Shown in pieces: positions 36,425 through 45,467 of a stretch of DNA of 64,000 bases. This DNA is from CAVXFB01 sp963760935 (GTDB lineage Bacteria; Planctomycetota; Planctomycetia; Pirellulales; Thermoguttaceae): NCBI GenBank assembly GCA_963760935.1, contig CAVXFB010000008.1, forward strand, positions 310,001 to 374,000. Direction: 5' to 3'. Position 1 is the stretch's first letter. Each line of letters starts with the position of its first letter. Position numbers and translations under genes: made by a program. The notes under the pieces were generated by a model. The model worked only from the letters and a program-made list of their open reading frames with translations. It was not told the DNA's origin and did no database searches.

Positions 36425-37863
36425 CGGCTCAGAAACCTCGTCGCGCACGCCGCCCAATTGCGCCGTGCGCAGGCGCAGGCTGCAAAAATCGCTACGATCG
36501 CAGTGCAAGCCGGAACATACCAAACAAAGTCGACCAAGGCATGCCCTGCACTCGCCGCAAGGCTCGCGGCGATCGCCGCCGCGCACAGTCGCACGCGCGT
36601 TGGGCTCGATCGGCCAAGGCCGCCGAAGCACCACCTCGCACACAACGCCATGCCGGCCAATACAAAGGCAAGCCCCATCAGGCCCGTTTCCAGGGCAATT
36701 TGCAGCGGGCCGCTTTCGGCGTGCGTAAACTCCAGGCCGTGACGCACACCGACGTCGGCATGCGCGGGATACACTTCGATAAAACTCCCGGCGCCCGAAC
36801 CGAAGAGCAAGTGGCTTGCCGTGCTCTTGATCGTGGCCGCCCAGATCATCCGTCGCCCGGCTCCGTGATCCAGCTTTTCCAGTGAGCCGGTCGAAACGCT
36901 ATCGAGGCGGTTTGCCACCCGATCGTAGCCGAAGACAAACAAGGCGCCGCCAATCAACAGGGCACAAACGGCGATCGCCGCCAAAACTCTTCCACCGATG
37001 GCCGAGGCCCGATAGCAGACGGCCGCGCAAACGGTCGCAGCAAGAAACATGACGATGATGCCGCCGCGCAAAAGCGAAAGCAGGCCCGCAAACGCCACGA
37101 CGGCCAAAGCCAGGCCAAGGAAATATGTTTGCAGGTCGGTTGCGCGGCGTTGTGCCGACATCGCACCTTTCGCATGACCCCGGTGCACCGAGTCCTGAAA
37201 CCACCAGACAAGCGGGCCGACTCCTAGTGCCAGGAAATCGGCGAAATGATTGCGGTTCGTGAAGCTTCCTTTCACCGCATCATACGCAATCCCGTAGGGA
37301 TCGTCGTAGAACCAAAAGAACTTCCCATTGCCGGCGAAGTATTGCACGAGACCGAAGGTCGCCATACAGGTTGCCGAAAGACCACACCATCGCAGCAATC
37401 GTTCGACGTCTTCGATGGCGCGAATCCGCTGCGCCGTGACAAGAAATATGAGACCATAGGCCAAGAACATCGCCAGCCCGGCCTGCGTATCGGCCGGCGT
37501 CATGGAAATATATGGCCACGAACCTAGACCGTGGGGCTTCCACAGGGGGAGCAATTCCGCGTTTCTGGGAGCCAGCCACCCAAGCAGAGCGCCTGGCAAG
37601 GGCACGCATTGCAGCAACACCAGGGCGGCGCCCGCCAGCAGTATCGGCGCGGCCTGCGTCGGGCGCCAGGCGACGTCCCTGCAAAGCCAGCCGCGAAAGG
37701 CCCAAGCCAGCGCCATTGTCACTGCCAGGACCGCCAACGCGAGATGGCCCCAAGGGTGGCGCCCTCCGAGCAACACGGGTAGAAGAAAAATGACGCCCGC
37801 CAGACTGGCGTCGACGATGGCCAGCAATCGCCTTTCCGCAATGTTGTTCGTGGGCCGCTGCAT
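36379..37863 (-). CDS. O-antigen ligase/polymerase-family membrane protein (Wzy_C)
   Basis: 494 residues with about twelve hydrophobic helices. The conserved long periplasmic loop contains KGSFTNRNHFADFLALG, and the second region GRRMIWAATIKSTASHLLFGSGAGSFIEVYP, both hallmarks of the O-antigen ligase superfamily. The C-terminal helices end in a Cys-rich basic tail (RRNWAACATRFLSRCDCRG). It probably polymerises or transfers lipid-linked glycan repeats at the periplasmic face. It lies 30 bases downstream of the export lipoprotein gene. Confidence 0.88.
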   Translation of the reverse strand: MQRPTNNIAERRLLAIVDASLAGVIFLLPVLLGGRHPWGHLALAVLAVTMALAWAFRGWLCRDVAWRPTQAAPILLAGAALVLLQCVPLPGALLGWLAPRNAELLPLWKPHGLGSWPYISMTPADTQAGLAMFLAYGLIFLVTAQRIRAIEDVERLLRWCGLSATCMATFGLVQYFAGNGKFFWFYDDPYGIAYDAVKGSFTNRNHFADFLALGVGPLVWWFQDSVHRGHAKGAMSAQRRATDLQTYFLGLALAVVAFAGLLSLLRGGIIVMFLAATVCAAVCYRASAIGGRVLAAIAVCALLIGGALFVFGYDRVANRLDSVSTGSLEKLDHGAGRRMIWAATIKSTASHLLFGSGAGSFIEVYPAHADVGVRHGLEFTHAESGPLQIALETGLMGLAFVLAGMALCARWCFGGLGRSSPTRVRLCAAAIAASLAASAGHALVDFVWYVPACTAIVAIFAACACARRNWAACATRFLSRCDCRGLQHWPRVPC

Positions 37864-37893
37864 GGCGTTGCTCTGGCCTGCGTTCGTTCCGAA

Positions 37894-39048
37894 TCAGAAC
37901 CAGCTAATCGAACCGCCGAGACTGACGCGGAAGAACGTTTGGATCACGTCGATGACCATCGTGGCGGGTGTCTGTTCGACGGTCACGGTGTCGCCCGGGG
38001 CCAAGGCCACATTATCCCGACCGTTCTTCGCCGCCTGAATACTCACGGTGATGCGGACTGGTTCGGATTCGCCCGGCACTTGGCGGATGACGAGCACGTC
38101 CTCGGCCACTGAGTTCGAAACGCCGCCGGCCAGGGCCAAGGCATCGAGCACGCGAATCTCTTGGTCTGGCGGGTAAGGGAACTCGCCCGGCTTGCGCACC
38201 AGTCCCATCACGTAGATCGGCCGCAGTGTGCGCTTCATCACGTGGACCACGTCGCCGTCGCGCAATTCTGGCACACTCACGGCGCCGGCCGACGCCGCGG
38301 TGAGATCCACTTTCATCACAGTCTGCGTTGCCGAGGCCGGCAGCGATTGCTGATACGAAGCCTGTGCAACAGAGCCGTTCGGATTGGCGCCGGCTTGGTC
38401 CGATCGACGATCGGCGTCGCCTCCAACGTTGTTCGTGCCACCTGCGACCTGTCGCGAGTCGGTGTGGCGGATTTCTACCTCGGTCCCTGCCTCTTTGCTC
38501 AAACCCTCGGCCGCGATGAGGGCGGCCATAAGCGAGCTCGATCCCCGCGGCAATTCGTGCGTGCCCGGCTTGTTGACGGCTCCCACGACCGTCACCTTGC
38601 TCATACGGCATTGTTTCATCGTGACCGTGATGCACGGATTGCGGAATATGCCGCGCTTGATGCTTTCGGCATTGATCGATTGCTCGGCCTTCTCTACTTC
38701 CATGCCGCCAACGGCAACGCGGCCTACGAGTGGAATAACGACCGAGCCGTCGTCGGCAACTCGGACGGGCGTCGTACTCGTGGTCAAATTGCTGTAGTCG
38801 TTGACCATGCTGACGTCCAGCACATCACCCGGTTGGAGCACGTCGACGCTGACCGAGTTGTTGGCCAAACCCGAGAGATTGATGGCCTCCAGATTCAAGG
38901 CGGCCGGGGCGGCGTATCGGGCGGGCAGGCTGGCGGCACGGAATTGCCGTGACGCGCAGCCCGGCACGCCGACCGGCACGCCGACCGCGATGGCTAGCAC
39001 CACAGCGACGACCACACTGGGTATACGAGAATGGGGGTAACTATGCAT
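37894..39048 (-). CDS. Polysaccharide export lipoprotein (Wza-like, SLBB domains)
   Basis: 384 residues. The signal peptide carries the lipobox GVPGCASRQ after a tandem GVPVGVPG, itself encoded by a doubled GGCACGCCGACC at 38963-38986. The polysaccharide-export domain is VDVLQPGDVLDVSMVNDYS...GSVVIPLVGRVAVGG; SLBB domains follow (VTVVGAVNKPGTHELPRG; IYVMGLVRKPGEFPYPPDQEIRVLDALALAGG). Between them is a low-complexity Gly/Asn/Ala stretch (~200-240). The family forms the outer-membrane channel for exopolysaccharide. First gene of the block running to 30651. Confidence 0.9.
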   Translation of the reverse strand: MHSYPHSRIPSVVVAVVLAIAVGVPVGVPGCASRQFRAASLPARYAAPAALNLEAINLSGLANNSVSVDVLQPGDVLDVSMVNDYSNLTTSTTPVRVADDGSVVIPLVGRVAVGGMEVEKAEQSINAESIKRGIFRNPCITVTMKQCRMSKVTVVGAVNKPGTHELPRGSSSLMAALIAAEGLSKEAGTEVEIRHTDSRQVAGGTNNVGGDADRRSDQAGANPNGSVAQASYQQSLPASATQTVMKVDLTAASAGAVSVPELRDGDVVHVMKRTLRPIYVMGLVRKPGEFPYPPDQEIRVLDALALAGGVSNSVAEDVLVIRQVPGESEPVRITVSIQAAKNGRDNVALAPGDTVTVEQTPATMVIDVIQTFFRVSLGGSISWF

Positions 39049-39507
39049 GAGCCGCGATCCTGCTCAGCCGTGTGAGTCGAATGCCGCTTCGGGAGATACG
39101 CTTCCCATAGGAATAGGGGGCGAAGAATAGCGGACGGTCGGCGAGGCCGTCAAGACCGGATTCATGTTTATCTTAGAGAAGCTGCCTAAAGCGGGAGAAA
39201 TACCGCGTATTGCGCCAGTTCTGCCGGATTTTCCAAAGATTCGCGTTGTAACACGCCGACCATTACACCGCGGATGGGCAAGTTGCGCAGTCACGCAGTG
39301 CGCGAGCATGGACTGCCCGCGCCCATCGCGGCCACTTCGAAAGGGAAAATACGGCAACAAGGGTTCGGCGATAGGGGTCAACTCCGACGGCCGGACAAAG
39401 AGCTCCCAAGGAGGATAGGCTGGCTCACGCTGGTGAGCACCGAGCATCGAGACTTCGCTTAAAAACTTTTGTTTGCGGCTTGAGCCGCCTTATGGAGGGG
39501 GGAAATC
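39049..39507 (+). other. Long divergent intergenic region
   Basis: 459 bases between the export lipoprotein (minus) and the first envelope lipoprotein (plus). It holds a palindrome GCGGCTTGAGCCGC at 39476-39489 and a strong GGAGGGGGGAAA before the ATG at 39508. An 84-codon frame (39164-39418) has no start signal or family look and is not called. Confidence 0.5.
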
Positions 39508-40635
39508 ATGAGGTGTTTGGCTGTGTCGTTGTTGTTACTTACTATGCCGATGATCGGCTGTCGCGCGCCGTGCAAGAATACCTTGCCGCCGGCCGAGATG
39601 CTGATGCGCCCCGGCCCGGGCGTTGATGGCCCTGGCCCTGGTGTGATGGTGTATCAGCAGCCGGAATCGCCGGTCGGCATCACCTCGCAGATCGCCTTTG
39701 TCGGCCCGGAAGGGATGTCCGTCACGTGGGACATCGGTTCACCTGGCGCGTTCGACTCGCCGGCGTTGATCTGCCCGGGCCGCTACAACTTCCCGCAAGG
39801 GGCGATCTATCGTTTGAAACTCAGTAGCATCCCCGGTCGTCCGGGCGTGGAACTCTATCCCACGCTGGAAGTCGGTCCGGTGATGCCGCGGACCGAGGCC
39901 TTCTTAGCGCATAACGCCATTCCGGTGCAGTTTACACCGGAAGACTTCGACCAAGTCGTTAGCGGCAACTTCGTCACCAAGGTAATTTATCTGCCCGACC
40001 CCGAGTATCAGGAATTGGCCTTAGCGGGCGTCGAGACTCTTGTGAGCACGCGGCTCGATCCGGGCGTCGACCCGATCGTCGAGGCGGATCGCCGTGGCGC
40101 CATCCTCGCCATCGTGCGGTTGGGCAACAAGGATCTACAGTCGCCGGGCGGTTCCGATCAACAGGGTGGCGTGGCTCGCGCCTCGTATCAATGCCCTGAG
40201 GACGGGGAGTGCCCAATCGGCGGTAACGAAGGCCCGGCGGCTCCCTTGCCGATGGGCACGGCCGTCGGTGGAGTATCAACCATGCCGACCGGCTACATCG
40301 CCGGCGCCACCGGTCCACAGTACGGTATGCCGATGTGCGGCACGCCGATTGGCTTGCCCGGGCCGCCGAGCGTGCCGCTCGGAGTTCCGGCCGGTCTGCA
40401 GAAACACGTGGTTAAGAACCATACCCGCGTCCACATTCCGGAACCGACCGAGAAGATGCGCGTCGATGTCAAGCAGGTCCCCGGCTACACCTATCCGAAG
40501 CCGGTCGATCATGTGCGCATCGTCGAGCGCACCAGAGCGGGCGCTGGCTGGTTCAAACAGCCTTTGGGCGACCACCACGAACGCGTGGGGGCCGCTTGTC
40601 CAGATGATTGCGAGGAGGAATGTCCCACGCAATAG
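39508..40635 (+). CDS. Planctomycete-type envelope lipoprotein, first of a triplet
   Basis: 375 residues with a textbook lipobox (MRCLAVSLLLLTMPMIGCRAP). The core ~50-220 has GAIYRLKLSSIPGRPGVELYPTLEVGPV and PVQFTPEDFDQVVSGNFVTKVIYLPDPEYQE, shared closely with the next gene (VYRLRVSNIR, VELTEEDLKLALDGKFVTRVIYLEDP), so the two are paralogues. The C-terminal part is Gly/Pro/Met-rich (MPTGYIAGATGPQYGMPMCG) and ends acidic and Cys-rich (CPDDCEEECPTQ). Function unknown; likely a surface-layer or cell-envelope component. Confidence 0.75.
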   Translation: MRCLAVSLLLLTMPMIGCRAPCKNTLPPAEMLMRPGPGVDGPGPGVMVYQQPESPVGITSQIAFVGPEGMSVTWDIGSPGAFDSPALICPGRYNFPQGAIYRLKLSSIPGRPGVELYPTLEVGPVMPRTEAFLAHNAIPVQFTPEDFDQVVSGNFVTKVIYLPDPEYQELALAGVETLVSTRLDPGVDPIVEADRRGAILAIVRLGNKDLQSPGGSDQQGGVARASYQCPEDGECPIGGNEGPAAPLPMGTAVGGVSTMPTGYIAGATGPQYGMPMCGTPIGLPGPPSVPLGVPAGLQKHVVKNHTRVHIPEPTEKMRVDVKQVPGYTYPKPVDHVRIVERTRAGAGWFKQPLGDHHERVGAACPDDCEEECPTQ

Positions 40636-40705
40636 CGCCAAAACGGCCCTAGCGTAGGAACCATTTGTGCGACAGTTGAACTGCCGCCAGAGCAACAACT
40701 ATCAC

Positions 40706-40733
40706 AAGCCCACGGGCCGCAACCCGTGGGCTT
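40706..40733. terminator. 11-bp perfect hairpin after the first lipoprotein gene
   Basis: AAGCCCACGGG at 40706-40716 pairs perfectly with CCCGTGGGCTT at 40723-40733 around CCGCAA, 70 bases after the stop. It has no T tract; it could be a terminator, an RNA-stabilising hairpin or a dispersed palindrome. Confidence 0.5.
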
Positions 40734-40788
40734 AGCGTCGTCTAGCATCGAGCGCCTTTTGTATCTCCAATCTCAACAACTCGTGACA

Positions 40789-41643
40789 ATGGTCCGATCC
40801 ATCCGCTGCCAGGCAACCCACGCGAAGCGTTGCCAACAAGTTGTCGGCAGGATGACAATGCTAGTGCTCGGCTGTTTGGCGGTGGCGACGACGTTGCCAG
40901 CCCAGCAGCCATCGGTGCACTACTTGCATCACGGCATAATGCCGCCGGGAGCGATTGGTAGTCGGCAACTGCAGCGGGGCGGACCATTGCCCGGGTTTTT
41001 TCAGCCGGTAGAGATCAAGGCTCCGCCCGGAGCCTTGGTTTCGCTGGCTGTCGCACAACAGTTCGACAACTCAGAGCCGGCGCCGCGAAAAGCAGGTTTG
41101 CTGATCGGCGGCGTGTATCGGCTGCGGGTGTCGAACATCCGACTAGCCGAAGGGGCCGAGGTCTTTCCGACGATCGAAGTGATCGATCGCCTTTACACCC
41201 CCACGGATCAACAGCAGCGATTTGCCATCCCTGTCGAACTGACCGAAGAAGATCTTAAACTGGCGCTGGACGGAAAGTTCGTCACGCGGGTCATCTACCT
41301 CGAAGATCCGCGGCAGGCAACGCCGTCCCGTGAAAATCTGCAAACGCAGAGTTGGTTTGAAGCAGCGCCGGGCCAGGATCCTTTGGCAATTGCCGATGGA
41401 CTCGGCCGTCCGGTGGCCATCTTGCGCATGGGTGCCCGCATGCCCGAACAAGGACCGGACAGCGGTTTTTTCTTTGGATCGCCGCCCTTTAGGCCCTTGC
41501 CATCCGAGCCGGCTGCCGAGGCAAAACCATTGAAGCCACTCGCGCGGCCGGCCAAGCCCTTGCCGCGCGCCACCAGCGTACCGGGTGCCACGGACTCCGC
41601 CAGTGCTCGTCCGGAACCCCAACAGCGCCCGCTGCCAAGGTAA
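40789..41643 (+). CDS. Secreted envelope protein, paralogue of the preceding lipoprotein
   Basis: 284 residues from the ATG at 40789, chosen because it gives a basic n-region before the hydrophobic MTMLVLGCLAVATTLPAQQ; starts at 40852 or 40858 are also possible and would make a lipoprotein signal. The domain shared with the first gene covers ~60-180 (GALVSLAVAQQFDNSEPAPRK, GGVYRLRVSNIR, VFPTIEVIDRLY, EEDLKLALDGKFVTRVIYLEDP). The tail is Pro/Ala-rich. The stop is TAATG, so a tiny frame or the end of a frameshifted tail overlaps it. Confidence 0.7.
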   Translation: MVRSIRCQATHAKRCQQVVGRMTMLVLGCLAVATTLPAQQPSVHYLHHGIMPPGAIGSRQLQRGGPLPGFFQPVEIKAPPGALVSLAVAQQFDNSEPAPRKAGLLIGGVYRLRVSNIRLAEGAEVFPTIEVIDRLYTPTDQQQRFAIPVELTEEDLKLALDGKFVTRVIYLEDPRQATPSRENLQTQSWFEAAPGQDPLAIADGLGRPVAILRMGARMPEQGPDSGFFFGSPPFRPLPSEPAAEAKPLKPLARPAKPLPRATSVPGATDSASARPEPQQRPLPR

Positions 41644-41714
41644 TGAACCTGCCTCCGCCGCCCGAATCTGTGCCGACTCCCGCCGCGCAGCCGTCGGAGG
41701 CGCAGAATCCATGA
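41643..41714 (+). CDS. Possible coupled 23-residue mini-ORF
   Basis: The ATG shares one base with the upstream stop (TAATG at 41641-41645) and its TGA shares bases with the downstream ATG (ATGA at 41711-41714). The peptide is Pro-rich (MNLPPPPESVPTPAAQ...). It may be a translation coupler, or simply the end of the upstream Pro-rich tail after a frameshift. No independent evidence for translation. Confidence 0.35.
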   Translation: MNLPPPPESVPTPAAQPSEAQNP

Positions 41715-42913
41715 AATGCGTTATCCCGCGAGAAAACGTGCGTCTGGGACCCGATCCGTGGCAGATGGCGCTGGTCGCCGTGTGTGCACTGATCCTCTGC
41801 TCCTGCCGCGCCCCCGCCGCACGACAGCATTCACTGTCTCATGGACAGCCGCGGGGCCAGACATTGCCAGCCGAAGCCTACACCGGCGCTCCAGCCGGAT
41901 CGGAAATCACCGCGCCAATGGGCCCGCCCGGCATGGAAGCCGGCGTGCCGCTGCCCTACGCTGCCCGCGGCCCATGGGCGCCGCCGGGCCTGCGCGAGCC
42001 GTGGCCCGAGGATGAATATCTTCGCGACGGCGGCGACGAAGGCTATCCTACCGGCGTCAATCGGCGAGGCGAAGTGATGGGCCTCGAAATGGAAGACGCC
42101 GTGGCGCATTACGATACTCTCGATGGCCGCCGATTGGTCGAGCCAAGCAACGAAGTGCACATCTACAGCCCGCGGTTTGGCGCCGTGCGACAAGTGGTCG
42201 GACTCGTCGCCAACGAGGAGCGGCTGCACGCCAACGGTATTGCAACTCCCAGCAAAGTGAGCACGCCTGAGGCGTTGCAGATCGTCGCTCATGCCAAGCA
42301 GCACATTCAGCCCGAAGGCGAAATCGCCGCTCGCCCGCCGGTCGCGCTGCGGAGCGAGTTGAAGAAAGATGTGCTCTCGACCGCCCTAGGCCCGCGTTCG
42401 TTCCAAAGCAGTTTCCAAGCCTACGAGAACCTGGCGATTCTCCGCCAAGGCCTCATCGAGATGGCGGAAATGCCCTATCTCGCCCGGGGTTCAACGGCAG
42501 CTATCGCGTGGTCGCACACCCAGGCCGTGCAGGTCATTCTCGAACGACAGGGCGCCATGGCGGAAGTCAAATACGACCAAAGCCAGTCGGTCTATACGGT
42601 CTCGGAGCCACCGGGCTGCCCGCGGCTGCGGATCGTCAAAGTGGCTTCCACGTTGTTTGCCCAGCCGGGCGACACCGTCGATTTCACGCTGCGATTCGAC
42701 AACATCGGCAACCAGCCGATCGGCAACGTGACGATCCTCGACAGTCTCAATACGCGGCTGGAATACGTCGATTCAAGCGCACAGTGCAGCGTCGATGCGA
42801 CGTTCGCCGCCGAGCCCAACGAAGGTGGCTCGGTCGTGGTTCGCTGCGAAGTCTCCCATCCGCTCAAGCCGGGCGACGGCGGCATCCTTCGCTTCCGCTG
42901 CCGCGTCCGATAA
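41711..42913 (+). CDS. DUF11-repeat envelope lipoprotein
   Basis: 400 residues from the ATG at 41711. The signal (MALVAVCALILCSCRAPAARQ) has a lipobox LCSC. The middle region (~90-290) is a planctomycete-specific domain (HIYSPRFGAVRQVVGLVANEER; KDVLSTALGPRSFQSS). The C-terminus is a single DUF11-type beta module (VKVASTLFAQPGDTVDFTLRFDNIGNQPIGNVTILDSLNTRLEYV, cited in parts), common in surface-exposed proteins. It follows its two neighbours without a gap and is likely cotranscribed. Confidence 0.75.
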   Translation: MKCVIPRENVRLGPDPWQMALVAVCALILCSCRAPAARQHSLSHGQPRGQTLPAEAYTGAPAGSEITAPMGPPGMEAGVPLPYAARGPWAPPGLREPWPEDEYLRDGGDEGYPTGVNRRGEVMGLEMEDAVAHYDTLDGRRLVEPSNEVHIYSPRFGAVRQVVGLVANEERLHANGIATPSKVSTPEALQIVAHAKQHIQPEGEIAARPPVALRSELKKDVLSTALGPRSFQSSFQAYENLAILRQGLIEMAEMPYLARGSTAAIAWSHTQAVQVILERQGAMAEVKYDQSQSVYTVSEPPGCPRLRIVKVASTLFAQPGDTVDFTLRFDNIGNQPIGNVTILDSLNTRLEYVDSSAQCSVDATFAAEPNEGGSVVVRCEVSHPLKPGDGGILRFRCRVR

Positions 42914-43080
42914 GCCCGCATCGGTGTCGCAGCCTGACGTGCTGACGCGTTTTACTGCTGCTACTTTCAGCTTTCCTCTGACCACGGGGGGATTGAATCC
43001 AACAGCGCCCTGCGTAAAATAGCTGCGCGTTTCGACATCTGAGATTTGGGCCCCGCATTTCCCCTTGGAGGTGTTCTCCC

Positions 43081-44412
43081 ATGTCTCTTCTCGATCTCCG
43101 ATCGGGCGGAACCAGGTCGGTCACCCGTCCCCAAGTGGCCGAGCACTCTCGGTCCGTCGCCACACAGCCGCCGGCCGAAGCGACTCCCGCCCATTTTGGC
43201 CGGACCGCTGTCCCGATTTCCAGCCTCGATCGGCGACTTGCCGAACAGTTGCTCCGCGCCATTGGCCGGCCACCGATTGGCATCGTCTTGTGGAATGGCG
43301 AAGAGATTTCCGCGTCACGGTCGACCCCCGTCGCCCGCGTCGTGATCCGCGACCGCGCGACTTTCTGGAAATTGCTGCTGGATACGAACCTCCAGTTCGG
43401 CGACGCCTACGCCGACGGCCGGTTGGACATCGAGGGAAATTTGGTGGCCTTCCTCGAAACGGTCTATCGCGCACGGTCCGTCGCCGGCCGCTGGGACAGC
43501 GTGCTGCCGTCCGCGGTGCTGAGGGCCGCACGTCGGGCTAGGGCCAATACCCGATCCGCCGCCAGAGAAAACATCCATCACCACTACGACATTGGCGAGG
43601 ATTTCTATCGCTTGTGGCTGGACCGCGAAATGGTGTACAGCGGGGCGTATTTCCGCGAGCCCACCATGAGCCTTGAGGAAGCCCAGCGGGCCAAGTTGCA
43701 TCACGTGTGCCGCAAGCTCTGGCTGAAACCCGGCGAGACGGTCGTCGAGGTGGGCGGCGGCTGGGGTGCACTGGCATTGATGCTCGCACGCGAATATGGC
43801 GTCCGCGTCAAGTCCTTCAACATTTCCAAGTCGCAACTCAGCTACGCCAGAAACCGCGCACGATCCGAAGGGCTTGAATCGCGCGTCGAATTTATCGACG
43901 ACGACTACCGCAACATCACGGGCCAATTCGACGCGCTGGTGTCGCTGGGCATGCTCGAACACGTCGGCGCGCGCCACTACCGCGAGTTTGGCCAAATGAT
44001 GGACCGCTGCCTCACGCCGACCGGCCGTGGCCTGATTCAGACCATCGGGCAGGACCGCACGAGCGAAACCAACGCCTGGATCGAGCGTCGCATCTTCCCC
44101 GGCGCCTATCCCCCCACGCTTCGCGAAATGTCCGACCTCTTCGAGCCGTCGGGCTTCTCGATCCTCGACGTCGAGAACTTGCGGCTGCACTACGCCCAAA
44201 CGCTCCGCCACTGGCTCGAGCGTTTCGAAGCTGCCGCCGGAAAAGTGGCGTCGATGTTCGACGATCGGTTCGTGCGGATGTGGCGGCTATACTTGGCCGG
44301 CTCGTGCGCCGCCTTCCAAAGCGGCGCGCTGCAACTGTTTCAGATCGTCTTCGCCCGGCCAGGCGTCAATGACATTCCGCAAACACGCGATCGCTTATAC
44401 GTCCAACGTTGA
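43081..44412 (+). CDS. Cyclopropane-fatty-acyl-phospholipid synthase-like methyltransferase
   Basis: 443 residues with GGAGG nine bases before the ATG. The N-terminal ~90 residues bind lipid; the SAM domain shows NIHHHYDIGEDFYRLWLD, MVYSGAYF, VVEVGGGWGALALMLARE, SFNISKSQLSYARNRA and SLGMLEHVGARHYREF, all typical of CFA synthases. IFPGAYPPTLREM and YAQTLRHWLERFE complete the family pattern. It methylenates unsaturated acyl chains in membrane phospholipids. It is monocistronic by appearance. Confidence 0.9.
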   Translation: MSLLDLRSGGTRSVTRPQVAEHSRSVATQPPAEATPAHFGRTAVPISSLDRRLAEQLLRAIGRPPIGIVLWNGEEISASRSTPVARVVIRDRATFWKLLLDTNLQFGDAYADGRLDIEGNLVAFLETVYRARSVAGRWDSVLPSAVLRAARRARANTRSAARENIHHHYDIGEDFYRLWLDREMVYSGAYFREPTMSLEEAQRAKLHHVCRKLWLKPGETVVEVGGGWGALALMLAREYGVRVKSFNISKSQLSYARNRARSEGLESRVEFIDDDYRNITGQFDALVSLGMLEHVGARHYREFGQMMDRCLTPTGRGLIQTIGQDRTSETNAWIERRIFPGAYPPTLREMSDLFEPSGFSILDVENLRLHYAQTLRHWLERFEAAAGKVASMFDDRFVRMWRLYLAGSCAAFQSGALQLFQIVFARPGVNDIPQTRDRLYVQR

Positions 44413-44500
44413 CGGCACGTTGTCCCGCAAAATTGCAAAGGGTGGCACGTTCCGGAGTGCAGAGACAGGTGGATATCCCGCCCACCACGTACTTCATTGC

Positions 44501-45115
44501 TCACGGCGTGCCACCCAATCGCTGCCCGATTTGCGCCAGCCGTCGGCCCAGTGCCCGACAGATGGCGGCCTCGTGCGAATCGATCTCCCGTTGGTTGTCG
44601 GCGCCCGCGACGTGCCCGGGTCCGTACGGCGAACCGCCGCCGGTGGTCGTGAATAATTCCTGAACCGAGTACGGCACTCCCACGAGAATCATGCCCAGGT
44701 GCAAGAGCGGAGCCATCAGCGTGAGGATCGTCGTCTCTTGACCGCCGTGGAGGCTGCCGGTCGCAACGAACACGCCGGCCGGCTTCCCTTCCAGCTCGCC
44801 AGCCAACCAGAGCTGCGTGAGTTGGTCGACCTGATTCTTCAGTTGCGCCGAGACGTTGCCAAAGCGCGTTGGCGTTCCGAACGCAATCGCGCCGGCTTGG
44901 CGAAAGTCGTCTTTGCTCACCAGCGGCACGTCCCGCTGCATTGCCCGACCCAAGCGCATGTCGTCGCGCGACTGAATTACGCTCTCGGGAATCAGTTCCG
45001 GCACTGTGCGAATTACGGGCTCGGCGCCTTCGATTTCCTTGACGCCTTCGGCGACCAACTGCGCCATCTTATAGACGTTTCCGTACGTGCTGTAGTAAAC
45101 GATCAAGACGTTCAT
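44501..45115 (-). CDS. wrbA: NAD(P)H:quinone oxidoreductase, WrbA type
   Basis: 204 residues from the ATG at 45115, with GGGGAGAG upstream. Flavodoxin-like fold: MNVLIVYYSTYGNVYKMAQ binds FMN phosphate, FGTPTRFGNVSAQLKNQVDQL and VATGSLHGGQETTIL are diagnostic of WrbA, and GGSPYGPGHVAG closes the site. It reduces quinones by two electrons and protects against oxidative stress. Convergent with the CFA gene. Confidence 0.93.
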   Translation of the reverse strand: MNVLIVYYSTYGNVYKMAQLVAEGVKEIEGAEPVIRTVPELIPESVIQSRDDMRLGRAMQRDVPLVSKDDFRQAGAIAFGTPTRFGNVSAQLKNQVDQLTQLWLAGELEGKPAGVFVATGSLHGGQETTILTLMAPLLHLGMILVGVPYSVQELFTTTGGGSPYGPGHVAGADNQREIDSHEAAICRALGRRLAQIGQRLGGTP

Positions 45116-45236
45116 GCGAAGGCTCTCCCCGGACCAGCAGACGCGCCCCAATAGCTCGGTATGCCGACCGGCGCCACCAAATTGTAGCGCGCCGCCGCAC
45201 GATGGGAAAGGGGGAAACCGCTGCTACGGCGGCGTT

Positions 45237-45443
45237 TTACTGATCCCGCAGCGGTCGGCCGCAATGCGGACAACTGACGGCCAGACGCGACACGGGCTGG
45301 TAGCAGTCGGGACAGGGCATCAGATTGGGACCCGGCGCTTTGGGGCGAGGGCTGGCAAGCATCACGACGAGCAGAGCAATCACAACCGGAACGGCCAGCA
45401 CGGCCAGAATGATCAGCCAATGCAGGGGACCAAGCGCTCCCAT
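45237..45443 (-). CDS. Small membrane-anchored zinc-ribbon protein
   Basis: 68 residues with an excellent AGGAGGAG before the ATG. A single helix (LHWLIILAVLAVPVVIALLVVML) is followed by a Pro-rich linker and a zinc ribbon (MPCPDCYQPVSRLAVSCPHCGRPL, two CxxC pairs). It lies 24 bases downstream of the TPR gene, probably in one transcript. Function unknown. Confidence 0.7.
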   Translation of the reverse strand: MGALGPLHWLIILAVLAVPVVIALLVVMLASPRPKAPGPNLMPCPDCYQPVSRLAVSCPHCGRPLRDQ

Positions 45444-45467
45444 TGCACTCCTCCTTCTCGCGGGGCT

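Noticed and set aside
39164..39418. An 84-codon frame in the long divergent gap
   Set aside because: No ribosome site, membrane segment or known motif.
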